Both the position numbers and the translations under genes were made by a program. The notes under the pieces are model-generated. The model was not told where the DNA came from. It saw only the letters and a list, made by a program, of their open reading frames with translations, and ran no database searches. Source: Siphonodentalium dalli (lineage: Eukaryota; Mollusca; Scaphopoda; Gadilida; Siphonodentaliidae). Taken from it: DNA of 64,000 bases. This document shows, piece after piece, positions 12,358-25,965 of this stretch (positions are counted from its first letter, which is position 1; each line of letters begins with the position of its first letter). The stretch lies in NCBI GenBank assembly GCA_032622095.1, contig CP136068.1, forward strand, positions 6,613,314 to 6,677,313, given 5' to 3'.

Positions 12358-12800
12358 CTCACCTGAGACGAAGCTATAGTCATCACTTCTCATCTGTCAC
12401 CTGTTCATCTTTCTGTCCATCCATCAATCTGTCAACAATTCTGTGAACATCTTCTCTAGATCATAAGACTGAATGGGTTCATATTTGGTGTGGATATTTT
12501 CCCTAGGTGATTCACATTCAGATTTGTTCAAATGAGGTCACTCTTTCAAATGGTTGTGAAGCCAGGGCCATAACTCTTGCCCTCCATGGTAATTCTTAAA
12601 AACGACTTCTCATCTACCATCAGATATAGTGTGGGACCCGAGACATAACTGTATGCCTCTATAGTAATACTTAAAATGTCTTCTCAAGAGAGGTTGGACT
12701 ATTTAGCTTACATATAGGATGGAGGATCCTTTAGTGACTGAGATTCAGATTTGTTAACATAAGGCAACCTGTTAAGAAATGACGGGGCTATGGGGACTTA
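12358..12800 (+). repeat. AGCTCACCTGAGACGAAG family, copy 2
   Basis: Starts 'agctcacctgagacgaagct' and continues with 'tcaacaattctgtgaac', 'tcatatttggtgtgga', 'cagatttgttcaaatgaggt' and 'gccagggccataactctt', matching copy 1 at 9243 with many differences. A second internal unit starts near 12650. Confidence 0.85.
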
Positions 12801-13224
12801 ACACTTTTGTGTCTAATAAGATCATTAAAATACAAAATTCATTAAAACATCTACCTTGGAACTACCTGACTGATTAATTTGACATACATATATGCTGTTT
12901 TTGGGTCCATGGATAATTGGGCTTCAAACATGTCTAAATAGTTTATAAAAAGGTGCTTGTGAGATTGGAAATTTCCAACAATAGAGAAAGTTTGAGATGA
13001 CAGTTGCCAATCTAAGACTTGGGAGTCTGGAGCCTTGTCGGGAAGGGACATGAGCTGGAGGAGGGGGGGGGGGTGATCAGTAGCGTACAGTTGGTATGTG
13101 AAGCCTCTCTATCTACATATCCTGTTTAGATTACTTTTTTAAAGTGATTATGAAAAGTTCTGTTATGGTCTCCAAAGTCCCAGTCTTATCAGTCTTTGCA
13201 GTATGGTGAGCGACCCCACAGTCT

Positions 13225-13830
13225 TTGACTGTCTTGTTATGGTGTGTATTTACCTATATATGATGTGGTTTGTACCTTTATATGGTGTCCATTTACCTTT
13301 GTTGGTATCAATTTACCTTAATCTGTATATGGTGACCATTTATGATGGCCGCTATTATTTATATGATGTACATATTACTTTATATGCTGCATATACAACT
13401 TTATATGATGTGTATATATGATGAGTATATGTCTGTATGTTATGGTATAGCATTATGATAGTGAATTGACACCATATTTAAAGATATTTTCACACCATAT
13501 AAATATGGGCATATTTCCACCATATGATGACAATTGTCCTCTAAAAATGAATGGAAACCATATATAAAGGTGGAACCACATCATCAAAGATGTATGCATA
13601 TCATATAGAGAATAGAGGACATCATACTAATGGTGAATGGATACCATATACAGGTGAAACATAGCATATGAAGGTAAATGGACAATATATAAAGATGAAT
13701 GCGCACCAAAAAAGAACAGTGCTACCACCTTATAAAGTCATAAATGATTCGCACTCCACGCAAATTTAAGGTGAATGGACACCATAAAAATGTAGAACAA
13801 CATCATAGAAAGGATGACACATACGATGGG
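13225..13830. repeat. Inverted arrays of a degenerate ~24-bp unit
   Basis: The left half (13225-13440) repeats 'tatggtgtccatttacct' variants. The right half (13490-13830) repeats the complement, 'ggtgaatggacaccata' variants. The two halves could pair imperfectly over several hundred bases. A GATGAT microsatellite follows at 13838-13868. Confidence 0.65.
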
Positions 13831-13869
13831 TGCATCTGTGATGATGATGTCATGATGATGATGATGCTG

Positions 13870-15150
13870 GAGTATCATTTGCAAGTATATTTGTCACGCT
13901 AAAATTCATTATGATCTACAATTGACTTCAACATTAAAGTTAGTCAGTTGATAACAGGTATCAATAAGACAATAATATACAACATCTTCACATTGTGAAA
14001 AAAAAACTATAGTCTTGTGATAATTTTTCGTTTGGCTCAACATGCATCAGACTGTATGATATCGGTGTCATTATAAAGTATTCTATACAAACTTTTGCCC
14101 AGTACTGCATCTAGAAGCATAAATATAGCGACTAACTACATATATTGCTTGAATTAGATTACTGATAATTACAGTATGTCAGACGCCATTGTATTGTCTT
14201 CACATAGTAGCACGATGTGACCATTTAGAGATATTACTATCAAAGTTTGAGTAATATAACAAAATATATTCAGTAGGTTGAATGCTAAATTTTGATCGCA
14301 ACTGTAGTCAGGGAGAATAATCTGACCACATCCAAATTTTTCTGAACTGCACCTGAGTTTCATACATACTATGTTTGAGAAATTTCAATTCACATATCAT
14401 ACACAAAAGACGCCAGTGAAAAAAGTGAAAAAAAATCATATTTTGCCCCCTATATTGACCCCACAAGAACTGGTTCCCAAAGTTAGAATAGCTGGGCTAC
14501 CTAAAAAATGGTGGTTGCTGAAATTCCGCTTTCTGGTGACACCTCGAGTATTAATTAGAGCCCATACTTTAATTGCTCAGATTCAATATACAATGAAGAT
14601 GATGATATAAGAAACTCTAGATTTTTTTGCCATATAGATCGAGAGAAATTCATTATAGAAAATATCTTGCCATTTTCGGCAGGATTTATGCAAAACTTGC
14701 GTCTGCCTCTTAAAATATGATCCCTGTCTATATTAAGTTCTAACAATAGTTGGTTTTGATACAATTTAATCAATATTATTATCCCAAACATGATAATATA
14801 GATTATAGTTTAATTTTACAAAGATTTTCTGATTTAATTTCCCCAAACGAGACAAATGTTTCTAGCATTTGAAAAATAAATTACTCTTGTCTCTGTCACA
14901 TTCAACATCACATTCTCACGACCTCTTGTTAACAATTTTTCTGTACTAATTTTAACAACATTTTTCAACAATTGGTTTCTATTATGGTGATTCATGATGA
15001 GCTTGTTTGAACATGTTGTGTGATTTTTTTTCTCATATATGTCGTTTGAAAATTTCTGTTTGATTTTGGTCGATTCTTCACGAAAATTGGACGTTATGAT
15101 ATCTGCTAAGTATAATCACCCATTATCACCGAATTCAAAATCAAAATTTG
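13870..15150. other. Intergenic, no gene seen
   Basis: AT-rich sequence with several short chance frames. No splice-bordered exon or repeat end was recognised. Confidence 0.55.
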
Positions 15151-15420
15151 TCTTTTCCCCCAGAACCATAAGACCGAATGTTTGGTGTGGATGTTCCCTG
15201 TGTGACTCACATTATCAGATTTGTTAAAATAAGGTTGTCAAGTCAAATACTTACAAAGCCAGCACCACAGCTTTTTCCCATCATAGTAATTCTTAAAACA
15301 ATTTCTAAAAAACCACCAGGCCTCTTCAGCTTATATTTGGTATGGAGGGTCCTTGGATGATAGGAGTAGAGCCAGGGACATAACTCTTTAAAAATATTAG
15401 ATTGGAATCCTTGCTCAATT
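15150..15420 (+). repeat. Remnant of the AGCTCACCTGAGACGAAG family, copy 3
   Basis: 'ccataagaccgaatg', 'tttggtgtggatgttccct' and 'cagatttgttaaaataaggt' match internal blocks of the copies at 9243 and 12358. The 5' end is missing. Confidence 0.65.
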
Positions 15421-15706
15421 AAATGAAATAAAGTCTATATAAATTTTAAAGTTTTTTATTTTTAATTTGACTTTTTTTGGTTATAGAAGTTTAATTTTTT
15501 TTGGTCACACCACATCACCATCATCTCCCATTATCAACTATGTCCATCCAACCCCACCATATAGCCAGATCCCTGCCCAGCATATTAAATTCCTTCTGTT
15601 AACTACAGTTGTTTTACAGGCTATTTGACATTCCAATGTGTGCATGTAGATATGGCAATACACTGGCTTTACTATATACAGGTGACACTCTGCAACACAT
15701 TATAAA

Positions 15707-16593
15707 CTAATGGAGCTTTCCACAGAGGCCACACCCACAGCGGTAGTCCCGCCCACGGGTGAAAATACTTTATCCACATAAATATTTTCTGTTACCCGAG
15801 ATCGATTTCCGACGTGAACACATTAGCACCTGCCATTATGTTAACTAGCTGAAACAGACTCATGTATATGATTCGTTCAAATTTGATCTTTTAACCAGTT
15901 TGATTTAAAAAAAATTATTGAGATTCAATTTTTTATTTTTTTTTTAGATTGAACTTTGATCTGCTGTTGAACAAAAACAAAATAATAATTGTTTTTTAAA
16001 TTAAAAAAAAAAAATTTGAAATTTAATTTTTTTTATTTAATTTTGAATTTTTTTTTTTGATTTTTAGATTGAAACTTCTTGCTAAAAAATTCAAAAAAAA
16101 AATTCTAAAGTATTTTTATTTGTTTAAAAAATTTAGTTTAAAATATAAGTTGGCACCACGCCAAATGTGGTTAAAATCGATCAAGGGTTCTGGAAGAAAA
16201 ATTGCATACGGACCAGAACAGACAGACAGATCACTGAACTCTAATATATCTAAACCAGAGAACATACATTCGTTTTGCCATTAAATGTGAAAATTGTGAC
16301 AAGTGTCATGCTAAACGAAAAACACTGTTATAATCACGGATAAATTTGTAACATCATGCCGCAGATACAAATCTCAGTATATTATGATTTGACAACAAAA
16401 AAGTTGTTTGAATATAACCAATTTAACACTGAATGTATGCATGGATATCAAAATTAGGGTGAAGAAAGATGGCGTCGAAAAGATCTCCGCAGCCAGCGGC
16501 CGGCTCGGCATCTGATTGGTCGAATATATTCTAATAAATTGCCATTGGGCGGGACTACGCTGTGGGCGTGGCCTCTGTGGAACGCTCCATTAG
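15707..16593. mobile_element. Inverted-repeat element with ~46-bp ends, probable TA target
   Basis: The left end reads 'ctaatggagctttccacaga' and the right end 'ctctgtggaacgctccatta'. Pairing extends inward through 'ggccac(a/g)cccacagcg' and 'tagtcccgccca', about 46 bp in all. A TA dinucleotide at both outer edges fits a Tc1/mariner-type target site. Inside is AT-rich filler and, at 16150-16260, the 3' end block of the AGCTCACCTGAGACGAAG family, so at least one repeat has inserted into it. There is no transposase. Confidence 0.8.
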
Positions 16594-17089
16594 CTAGCAG
16601 ATAGTGGGTTGGAACCTTTGGATGAATGCAGTTTAATCCAATGTTTTGACCACTGTCTAAAACAAATACAGTTTGACATTTTATTATTAGTATTGGTATG
16701 AACCCTTTCATAACAGGGTCTGTGTTGGTGTAGTATTAAAGGGACCCTCTCATATATATACGAGAATGAACTGATTTTGAAGGTCAAGGAAATTATGTTA
16801 GGTCAATGTATTCTCTTATATATGTGAGGCTACCTTATATATGTGAACATGCATTGGCACAGGGTTTTCTCAAAATTTCATGAAGCTCCAGTCATGGAAA
16901 GGGTGAGTCGGGTGACCCATATATTTCAGTTTTATTTGCTAAGTCCTGATTTATATGTTTATGTTTACTCACAACAGTGGGACACATATCTTGTACCTAA
17001 TTGAACATGGGGTGGAGTGTTATTTCCATATAGTAGTATAGTATAATGATATTAAATAGTGAGCGATAAACAAAACACTCAACACTCAA
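16594..17089. other. Intergenic, no gene seen
   Basis: Contains 'ctctcatatatatacgagaa'-type palindromic AT stretches but no supported gene. Confidence 0.55.
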
Positions 17090-18720
17090 GTATTTTTTAT
17101 CGGATCAAGTTCAAATTTAATTGCGCGTTTATGATGACACACCCCTCACCTGTATAGTTTTTGGTATCGATCGGTTGTTAGTTTAGAAATGATTAACACT
17201 TTCCATCCATACCTGGTCATGTTCTATCCGATGCCATAACTCATGTATTATTTTACCCATTGTGTTCATATATGCTGGTTTATGATGATACATGGCTCAC
17301 CTGTATAGTTTTTGGTGTTGATTAGTTGATCAGTTTAGAAAATAACTAACACTGCACACAAATGCTATCTGATGCATCTAAGTCAAACAATTTTCTTCTG
17401 ATCTGCCTGATATTTCATACCTACGTCTTTCTTAGCACGTTCTTTATCTGTATGGATTGGATTTTGGTAATGTTTAGTTAACCCTTTCCACTCTTGTTTT
17501 TAAATAGAATTCATCCAAGCCTGACGATGACTCTAACATTTTTCATCTGATAGACACCAAATTTGGTATATGAATTTCTGACAACTAAATACAGATCAAG
17601 TTCAAATATCGGTTTGATCCAATATATTTCAACAGAGTTATGGCCCTTAATAATTCATACCTGTTTGCCATGCACTGTGAAATTTGAAGAGAACATGACA
17701 CAACAGGCCTGTGGTTTGGAGTGAGACAATATATAGCTATGGACAACCATAGTACTTTGTAACTACTGATGACTGCAGACTTTTTTATCGTCTATCACAC
17801 TATAATTGAAAGCCCTTTATTCCAGTTCTGTTTTCTGTGTTGAAACAGGTACGTACATTAATTGTTTACAAAGACACTGTTGTCATATCTTAGAAAAGAG
17901 TTATTCCACACATTCCTTACTTCCATCATATGATGTCATCGAAAATGATTAACCCTCTACACACATCATATGGTCTTCTCATGTTTTTTATTTGATCATT
18001 CTCCATTTTTTGATTAAAATCCAGTTGATAGACACATATCATCTGATAGACCGATATTAAATTATCGCCTTCACTTTGAGCCAGGTTCAGTCAGTGTTTC
18101 AATACATGACCAATTGAATATTCATCATTAGAGGAAATGTCTTATTTTGAAATTCCCTTAAATGCATTTGGGTTGCAGAATAATATTAACAGTGCTGGGA
18201 TTCTTGAGACTGACTACTCTGTGTTTATCAGTTCATTAGTTTGGGTAAGACTAACCCCTTACTATCCAATTTGATAACTCAAATATTTCCATTGATTATG
18301 TTTATAGTTATGGCACGGTTTATGATAACACACCCCCTGACCTGCATAGTGATGGTCATTTGGTTTATTTGCTTAAATATATTAACTTCCTTCATCAATC
18401 CTGATGACACAATGTGATAGCTAAATATTTTGTACATGACCACTCTATAAATAATCACATCTGTGATAATCATGACACATTCTTCACCTGTATAGAATTT
18501 TGTATCGGATCGAATGGTTTTGAAAATATTAACCATAACTTTAATTATATTTAAACTGTTAACAAACATTGTATCTTTCCAATGATCAGCTTAGAAGAAA
18601 ACTAACCTTTATAGCCAATCATTAGCAATCATATTTTATATCCAGGTCTATACATTCCTCACTTGTATAGTTGTTCAGGTATTGATTGTTTTTTTAGTTG
18701 TGGAATATTAATAGGTTGTT
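17090..18720. repeat. Old diverged tandem repeats, ~150-bp unit
   Basis: Variants of 'cacctgtatagtttttggt' followed by a 'gat(c/t)(g/a)gttgttagtttag'-like block recur near 17145, 17300, 18335, 18485 and 18655, with spacing near 150 bp or multiples. The intervening sequence is loosely similar. Divergence is too high for exact boundaries. Confidence 0.6.
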
Positions 18721-20761
18721 ATGAATTTTTAATATGCAGCCGACACAAAACATAATAAAAAAAAAATAGCAATGATACTACATATATTAATAAAAAATAA
18801 CACAATATGTTATGTCTCATGTTCCATTGTAATAAACGGATAACATGAGTTGCTATGGTGTTTATCTACTTAATTTCTTAACTATTTTGTATTTAACAGC
18901 TATAAACTGTCCCACTTTTAATTGAGTTTAATTAGCTTTATCACTCAAAAAGACATATCTGTGTTGGAGTCACTGATAGGTTGAAATCAAAGCCACATCT
19001 GTGTTAACATTGTGTTAATGTGAGCAAGGTGCCCAATAAGTGTTATTCCACTTGTGAACTTAATAGTAAGGCTTGAATTGTTGAAAGTTTTGCACTCATG
19101 GAAAGGATTGTGTAAGGTTTTATGAAAATAGCTCATAGCTGTCGCCAAGGTATGTGTTAAACATCTGCAGATCGTGATCCGCCTCTCGTTCACATTAGTT
19201 ATTGTTGTATGTTTAGAACACTATGTGCTTTTAATATCCGAAAAGGCCAATGTTACTGATACCTTAAGTGTTATCAGTAGTATTGCTATTAAAATAGCCA
19301 TATTTGTTAACACTTCTGTAAACAAAAAGAATATTGTATCATAGACAAACTTTGTTCTTAAAATCATCGCGTAAATTGCATGTTATTGCCATGTTAGTTA
19401 TCTGTGTTCTTAAACAAATGCTAAACTATGTAAACAATCAGTAGGCAATAAGCAGTACACTCAACAACAGGCAGACCACACTAAGTGACCATTGGTTAGA
19501 AAGGACACCAAACTGTTTACAATATACCGGTATAGTGCTTGTTAATCCTCCCCACAAAAGATTCCAGTGCATAATCCCAATTCCAAGTTGAGCTGTAGTG
19601 TCACTGACGCTTCCACTGTCAATAACACTGTAACTGTATAAAATTATTTTGCTGAAACCAACAACTGACAACTTAAGTATTAACCATCTAGATATCTAGG
19701 ATAAAAGTGTGATGAATAGACCTCATGTGTAATGGTTTTGGTATGGATATATGACTTTAGCTCATCTTGACAAATTCAAGCACAAACATTGTCCGCCCAT
19801 CATAAATTTCCATTAGTACAACAAACAGTTCACATCTCTCATCCGATTGTCACCAAAGTTTATATGGATTTTTCATGCATTGCCACAAGATGTGAATTTT
19901 GTTGATTTACATGGGTACCAGATGCCATATTGTTGTTACTAATTGCACGACTAAATTCTTTGTCATATCCTACATGTCACATTCCTTATCATACCGCCCC
20001 TAAACTTCATATGGAACTGTGGGTTGACCATTAGATGGAAGTCTTCAAAGTTTTCCAAATTTAGTTAAACATGTTGGATTTCTTAATTGAATCCATTGCC
20101 ACACTCTGCAGCCAACATTTATCGGAAAAATGTTATCATTTCTAGATGGGAGCTATCAAATTTGAACAATATTTGGTCAGAAACATGGCTGCTCTTTGAA
20201 TAAATAAATACTTTGGCATACCCTTCATCCATCATGTTTTATCCAATTGATCCCAAACTTTATATGGCTATTCAGGTAAACGTCTGGTATGACTTAAACT
20301 TTTCATAATAATTCAACCCATTGTAATGTATGACATTAACCTCTCTCCAAGCTGAGCTACATGGTCATTGACATTTTTGTCTTTGGTTTCTAATAGTGTC
20401 AATGTTTCAACATGTATATTATCTACAAATAACTGAATGTGTTTATATATTTTTTTGTTTTCAATATTGTTTCAAAGCTTTGTGTGCTCATTATTGATGT
20501 ACTAAATATTTATTGTACATGCATATGTGTTCTGTTGATAAGACTATTATTATGATATAATAATTAATAATAAAAGAATACAAATAGTCAAGAATTGCAT
20601 TTCTTATGAACACTCTCCAATAATGGAATATATCTTAGTTGATGATGTCAGAAAACTAGGGGAAGACAATATTCTGGGTGAAAATTATCACTGGAAGGTG
20701 TCCACCATCTGCACTGATTAATAAATATATTATGTGGGGATACATTATTTTCTAGATCTGA
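18721..20761. other. Intergenic with weak old repeats, no gene seen
   Basis: No supported exon. 19780-20380 carries diverged blocks related to the 2641-6065 satellite ('cttcatatggaa', 'gtcagaaacatggctgctc') and the 'aagctgagctacatggtcat' block related to 6170. Confidence 0.5.
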
Positions 20762-21232
20762 CTAGGAACTAGTGATGCGGACCGGACCAGTCTGGTCCGC
20801 AGTCCAGGGGTGGACCACGGTCCGGACCGGGTGTCGCTGGAACGGACCGGACCGCTTTTTGCCGTCGGTCTGGTACTCTCCGGTCCACTATTTTACTTCA
20901 GTTATAATAAACTATCGCGAATATTATTGCGTATTTGCCATCATATAAATTAGCAACGATGTATTTACACATTCAAGTGATTAATATCTTGTATTTTGTA
21001 GACAAGACAGTCACATTAATCCAATAGTAGTTGTACATAGGTGTATAACTGTAATTGTCAGGACTATACAATCAGCCATCACAATCTCCAAGACTCCAAT
21101 ATTAATGTAGTAGTCATATTACAGTAAACTTTTGTATAATTTTTATCAGTAGAGTTTATTTCGTTTAAATTTCAATTCAATGAAAATAAGTCTGATACGA
21201 ATCATGCACACGATCAGTTGAGTGCTATGTTA

Positions 21233-21719
21233 AGGTACCCTCACACCATAGCGTATGCTGAAACCTATGAGTTGCGTGTAAAAATATTTGTATACGCACC
21301 AAACACAAGCGAAATCAACAATTTTGTCAATTTGTAACCTATTCGACCTATGGGTTGCGTGTGGGTTGCGAACTGAACTTATGATCCCCCAATATCTGCG
21401 ATCACCGGCGTACGAGTTGCGTGTGAGTTGCGTTCATAACTTATGAGTTGCGTACCTGTTGCGATCGTGTTGCGTGCGTAGCGTACCTGTTGCGTCTCTG
21501 TTGCGTATACCTTGATCGCAGGCATTCGCAGAGAATTATTGAACATGTTCAAAATTTCCGAACTTACTCTGCGTGTGTCTGCGATCACCTGCGTGCTTGT
21601 TGCTTACTTCAAACCTATAAAACTTATTAGTTCCGTGTGAGTTGCGTTCGGAACTTATGACCACAATTTTTTATTCGCAACCATACGCAACTGGTGATCG
21701 CTATGGTGTGAGGGTAGCT
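21233..21719. mobile_element. Nested MITE with TTA target duplication (Harbinger-like)
   Basis: The left end 'aggtaccctcacaccatagc' is the inverse of the right end 'gctatggtgtgagggtagct' apart from one or two bases. TTA flanks both sides (21230-21232 and 21720-21722), as seen for PIF/Harbinger elements. The interior is unusually rich in 'gttgcgt' and 'tgcgatc' words, with more than ten partial repeats. It sits inside the larger hAT-like element and so is younger than it. Confidence 0.8.
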
Positions 21720-21912
21720 TTAGATTGGTTATAACACATTATATGGCCCAAGCTATATATCTGTCCAATACACTTTATTAGTGCATGTTCGCATTACTAG
21801 AAATACTATTATCGTGCATCGTTCCCAGTGTATCCCACCAGAGACAGACAACGATGCATACAATCGGCAAACAATGTAAGTTTTGACATATATGGACTCA
21901 TTGCAATGCACT

Positions 21913-22745
21913 GAACTCAGTAACTAGTGTGGTCGTGGTACGCAAAGAAAGGGGTTGACCCAGAAGAAATTGGTAAAGAAGCGATCTTGGTGTTCTTCAA
22001 CGTGGGACAATCTCTGCTACAACATATCCAAAGTCCGCTAAAATCCGCGTTGGACAAAATTCAGGATCCAAGATGGCGTCCAACATGGCCTCCTTTAGTC
22101 AAAAGATATTCTGACTGAGATTAATTCGACATAATGAGAACAAATGTTGACATATTTATACAAATGTAAACATTTTTGCGAAGGTAAAGTATTATGCCAC
22201 ATATCTATAGAAAAAATGGAACCCCTCGCCCCAGATGGCTACCAAAACGGCGGTCTAAACTCAAAAAATTGAAGTTTTTGCCTAATATCTTAAATATCAA
22301 TTCCTGTTGTTTGATAATGGTTCAGACTGGCGACATTGATCAGTCATATTCGTGTTAATTCAGCATTGGAGCAATGAAAGATACCATAAATGGGGTCCCA
22401 GACTCATATACACCCTCAAAAATTTGATTTTACAGAACACGGTATAAAATTCCACAAAAATCGCCATTGGGATTCCAGTCATGTATCAACAAGAAATGGA
22501 CAGAACTGTACAATGTAAGTTGGGCATACCATTATCTATAAATACTCCAATTCAATGAAAGCCAAATTGGCGCTTTGTCTTAAAATGACGGTCATATGGA
22601 AAATGGCAGATATTTAGAATGGTCGTCAGAGGGTTAGACCCATAAGGAATTGGTAAAGAAGTGGTTTTGTTGTCATTCGACGCTGGATAATCTCGTGTAT
22701 AACATATCCAAAATCAGAATTCAAGACGGCGTCCAACATGGTCGC
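21913..22745 (+). repeat. Two diverged direct units inside the hAT-like element
   Basis: 21913-22090 and 22617-22745 share 'ggttgacccagaagaaattg' or variant, 'ttggtaaagaag', 'acaacatatccaaa' and 'aagatggcgtccaacatgg'. They flank the left inverted arm and repeat 'ccaagatggc'-type words also found in the 2641-6065 satellite. Confidence 0.65.
22168..22620 (+). repeat. Left arm of a long inverted repeat
   Basis: From 'tttgcgaaggtaaagtatta' through 'agaaatggacagaactgtac' to 'aatgacggtcatatggaaaa', this arm is the complement of 25510-25965 with about 80-90% visible match and small indels. The pair would fold into a stem of more than 400 bp with a loop of about 2.9 kb. Confidence 0.85.
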
Positions 22746-22949
22746 CAATAATAATGAAAATGGCAAATATGTAGTTAATCACGAAAACCCATTCGACAAA
22801 ACGCCAATTCGGCACCAATACACATCATTGATTGAAATCAATGTTTTTTGTGGGTGTGAGTAGCCAATCACGATTCAAATTGCTAAGATGGCTACCAAAA
22901 TGGCCACCGAAAATTGTCGAAATTTAAGTTCTGCTCAGAGGAAAGCCGA

Positions 22950-25280
22950 AACAACACTTCGGTTGTGAGCTAACGATGACAGACCTATTAAACATGTTGC
23001 CAATAATCTACTACCACAATCAGTTCAGCCCGTAATGTTCCAACTAAGCAGTATATACTACAGGATCCAACACGATGTCCACTTATTACGAGGGACTATC
23101 TGGAAATTAATTAAAAAGAAATTAAATTGCTACGAATCTGGATTATTTGAAAACACAGTGTCAATATTTCTACTTATAACGACTATTCGGAACATCAAAT
23201 ATATGGGCATCGGTGGTCTAGTCCGGAAGCATCAGGCTATAATGGGTTTTCCAGTGATGGCGAAAGTGTAAAGGACAGGAGGGAAAAGCGAATAATCTGG
23301 GGTTTACTTAATTGGTGGGCAAGTTGGTTATCGGAGCTGGGGAGTTTCAAAGTAAAATTATTTTCTTCAATATCAAGAGGAAAAATGAAAATTCGCACGT
23401 ATATATACACTGTATACCCTTCACACTCCATGTGACATTTCCGTGTCATGCGACTGTGGGGTATATACATGTGGATAGACGCACCGATATCTTCTACACA
23501 TTTAGTGAATTTCATCAATGATATGTGGACACAATGTGCGCCACGGCTGGATCTGACCCGTATGTGTAAAGGTATCAACCATTTAGCTTGATGAACTGGT
23601 ATTTCAAGGTTGTCATTGGATATAAATGCAACATGAACATGGTGATTAACAACATGTTTGTCTAAGAAATGTGAACAATGAACATGATATTTTCCGGATG
23701 CTAGACAATCAAACTGCCACATAAGGCGTTCATCCATGCTAATCAGAGCACGAAATATGTGCAAATTAATTACACGAAAACTATTTCATGCGGACGACGT
23801 ACTCTAGACCTACATCATCCAACGTCATTTCCTATTAACTTTTATTGTTGGTACGGACGGTTTCGAGGTTTGAAAATCCCGCTTGTCCAAGAAAACCTCC
23901 ACATACTTACGGAGTCGATGTGTAAACAATGTATGGGGATAGTTTCTTTATACAGATATGTATTTGGTACACGTATTTTCTAGAGCATAAGAGATCAACA
24001 TTTACCGGCGAGTTGATATCTGGGAAGAGATCAGAGTAAAACTACTTTCTTACATGTCGAAATGGGGAATCCACGGGCTACATTTAGTCCCAGCTTGAAA
24101 CTGGAAAATGATGACCGAGCCCGAATAGTTAATATTTCGTCGCATCAGTGCTATAATGTAACCCACATTTTCAACTTTCCGAGAAATTGAAGGTTGAAGT
24201 TTTAGACAACATTTCTCCTAATGTTGACAAAGCATGGCGTATTGTTGTATTTATCCCAATGGAAACTGACATTAGCTGTTCATCGAACCACATATTGTTT
24301 TCTGTTTACTCCCTCGTTTTCTTTTAAAAAGAAATAGCTTGTTTGGAGTTATGACATTTTGCGTATGCCAGCGACGATTCGTTTCCGTGCTGTAATGAAT
24401 TTGTGCTAATAAATGCAGATTAAGCTAAATATGGTGGCAATCGCATGTGTCTATGAACTAAAGAGTGCCTATTCTACACTATGACAATTCACCCATGTGC
24501 ATCACCATACAGAAATGTGTGGAACAATCACAAAATTTAAATCACCAAATGATCACGTGACTAGCATGGAGATACTACCATATAGCACACATTTTAGAAT
24601 TCACAAACACAAAACAGATGTCACGTGGACAACCTGAAGCGTCCGATTGGCTGCTGCTGGACATACGACCTCATAGCACGAATAATTGTAAAGATCGCTG
24701 GAGATACGACATTTGCTTCACTGGTTTGTGCGAATATTTGTCATCCAAATGCAAAGACAGTTTGGCCCATCGGATTGGATTTTTTCAATGGTATCAAATG
24801 CTCCGTTCCCGCCATAATGGAGTTACGACATTATAGCACTGATGCGTCGAGATTTTGTCAACCCGCGGGAAGCCACCAAAAGATTGAAAATGAATAGTTT
24901 GTATGTATATGAGCCACATACATGTATATTAGCCAACTATCAACTGCATCCACCACTCACAACTTCAGTCCATTATATGATAAGCTGGCAGAGTCTACCA
25001 TTTTCGTTTTGGAAGCCATATTAGATAAAAGTTATTGTTTATTTTTGTCTATTTGAGATGGAATGTTCACAAATAAAAGAAACGATCAATTATTTTGTAG
25101 ACAAGATCTGCTCATCCCTCAATATCAAATGTGACCAAAACCCCAAAGTCGATTTTGGTTAAATTTCATACCACATTCGTTATAACTTATTAGTGAAGGC
25201 CCGGAGTAAACTATTATCTAATCGATTAGACATGTCATTGCTGTAATGATCAGTTGACACGATCATTGGAAGAATATACC
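22950..25280. other. Unique centre between long inverted arms, no recognised gene
   Basis: This 2.3-kb stretch shows no repeat structure that I can see and differs in texture from its flanks. The longest open frames (about 175 codons on the minus strand at 23237-23764, without an ATG at its first codon, and 72-90 codons on the plus strand at 24618-24897) resemble no family I know. Near 24640 there is a CCAAT-like 'gattggctgctg' box. It may be captured host DNA carried by the element; that is inference. Confidence 0.4.
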
Positions 25281-25509
25281 CATTGTTTCCCAGTTCAGAC
25301 AGCAACAAGTGATAAACAGAAGTGATAGAAAACAGTATTTTTCACGTCGGGTGGCCATTTTGGCAGCATTTTTGGTACTGATTTTAAGTCTTTACATAGA
25401 GCTAGCATAATGGCATCATAAAGAGGTATACATTCGTATTTATTTTGTCAATTTTATTCATCAGCCACTACTTATAATGGATTGAATGACACTGTGACCA
25501 ATATCCGCC

Positions 25510-25965
25510 ATTTTCCATATTTTGACCGCCATTTTGGCAGCCATTTTGAGACAAAGCGCCAATTATGGTTTCATTGAATTGGAGTATTTATAGATATTGG
25601 TATGCCCAACTTACATTGTACAGTTCTGTCCATTTCTTGTTAATATATGACTGTAATCACAATGGCGAGTTTTGTGGAATTTTATACCGCGTTCTGTAAA
25701 ATCGAATTTTTGAGGGTGTAGATGAGTCTGGGACCCCATTTATGGTATCTTTCATTGCTCCAATGCTGAATTAACATGAATAAGCCTAATCAAAGTCGCC
25801 AGTCTGAACCATTATCAAAACAACAGGAATTGATCTTTAAGATATTAGGCAAAAACTTCAAATGTTCGAGTTTATGCCGCCATTTTGGCGGCCATCTGGG
25901 ACGAGAGGTTCCATTTTGGCCCTAAACAGGCGGCACAACATTTTACCTTTGCAAAAATTTTGGAC
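25510..25965 (-). repeat. Right arm of the long inverted repeat
   Basis: Complement of 22168-22620: 'gccattttgagacaaagcgc', 'gtacagttctgtccatttct', 'gggaccccatttatggtatc' and 'aagatattaggcaaaaactt' pair with the left arm in reverse order. It contains 'gccgccattttggcggcc', itself a short palindrome. Confidence 0.85.

Noticed and set aside
23237-23764. 175-codon minus-strand frame inside the hAT-like element
   Set aside because: It does not begin with ATG, resembles no transposase or other family, and lacks splice context. I kept only a note under the unique centre.
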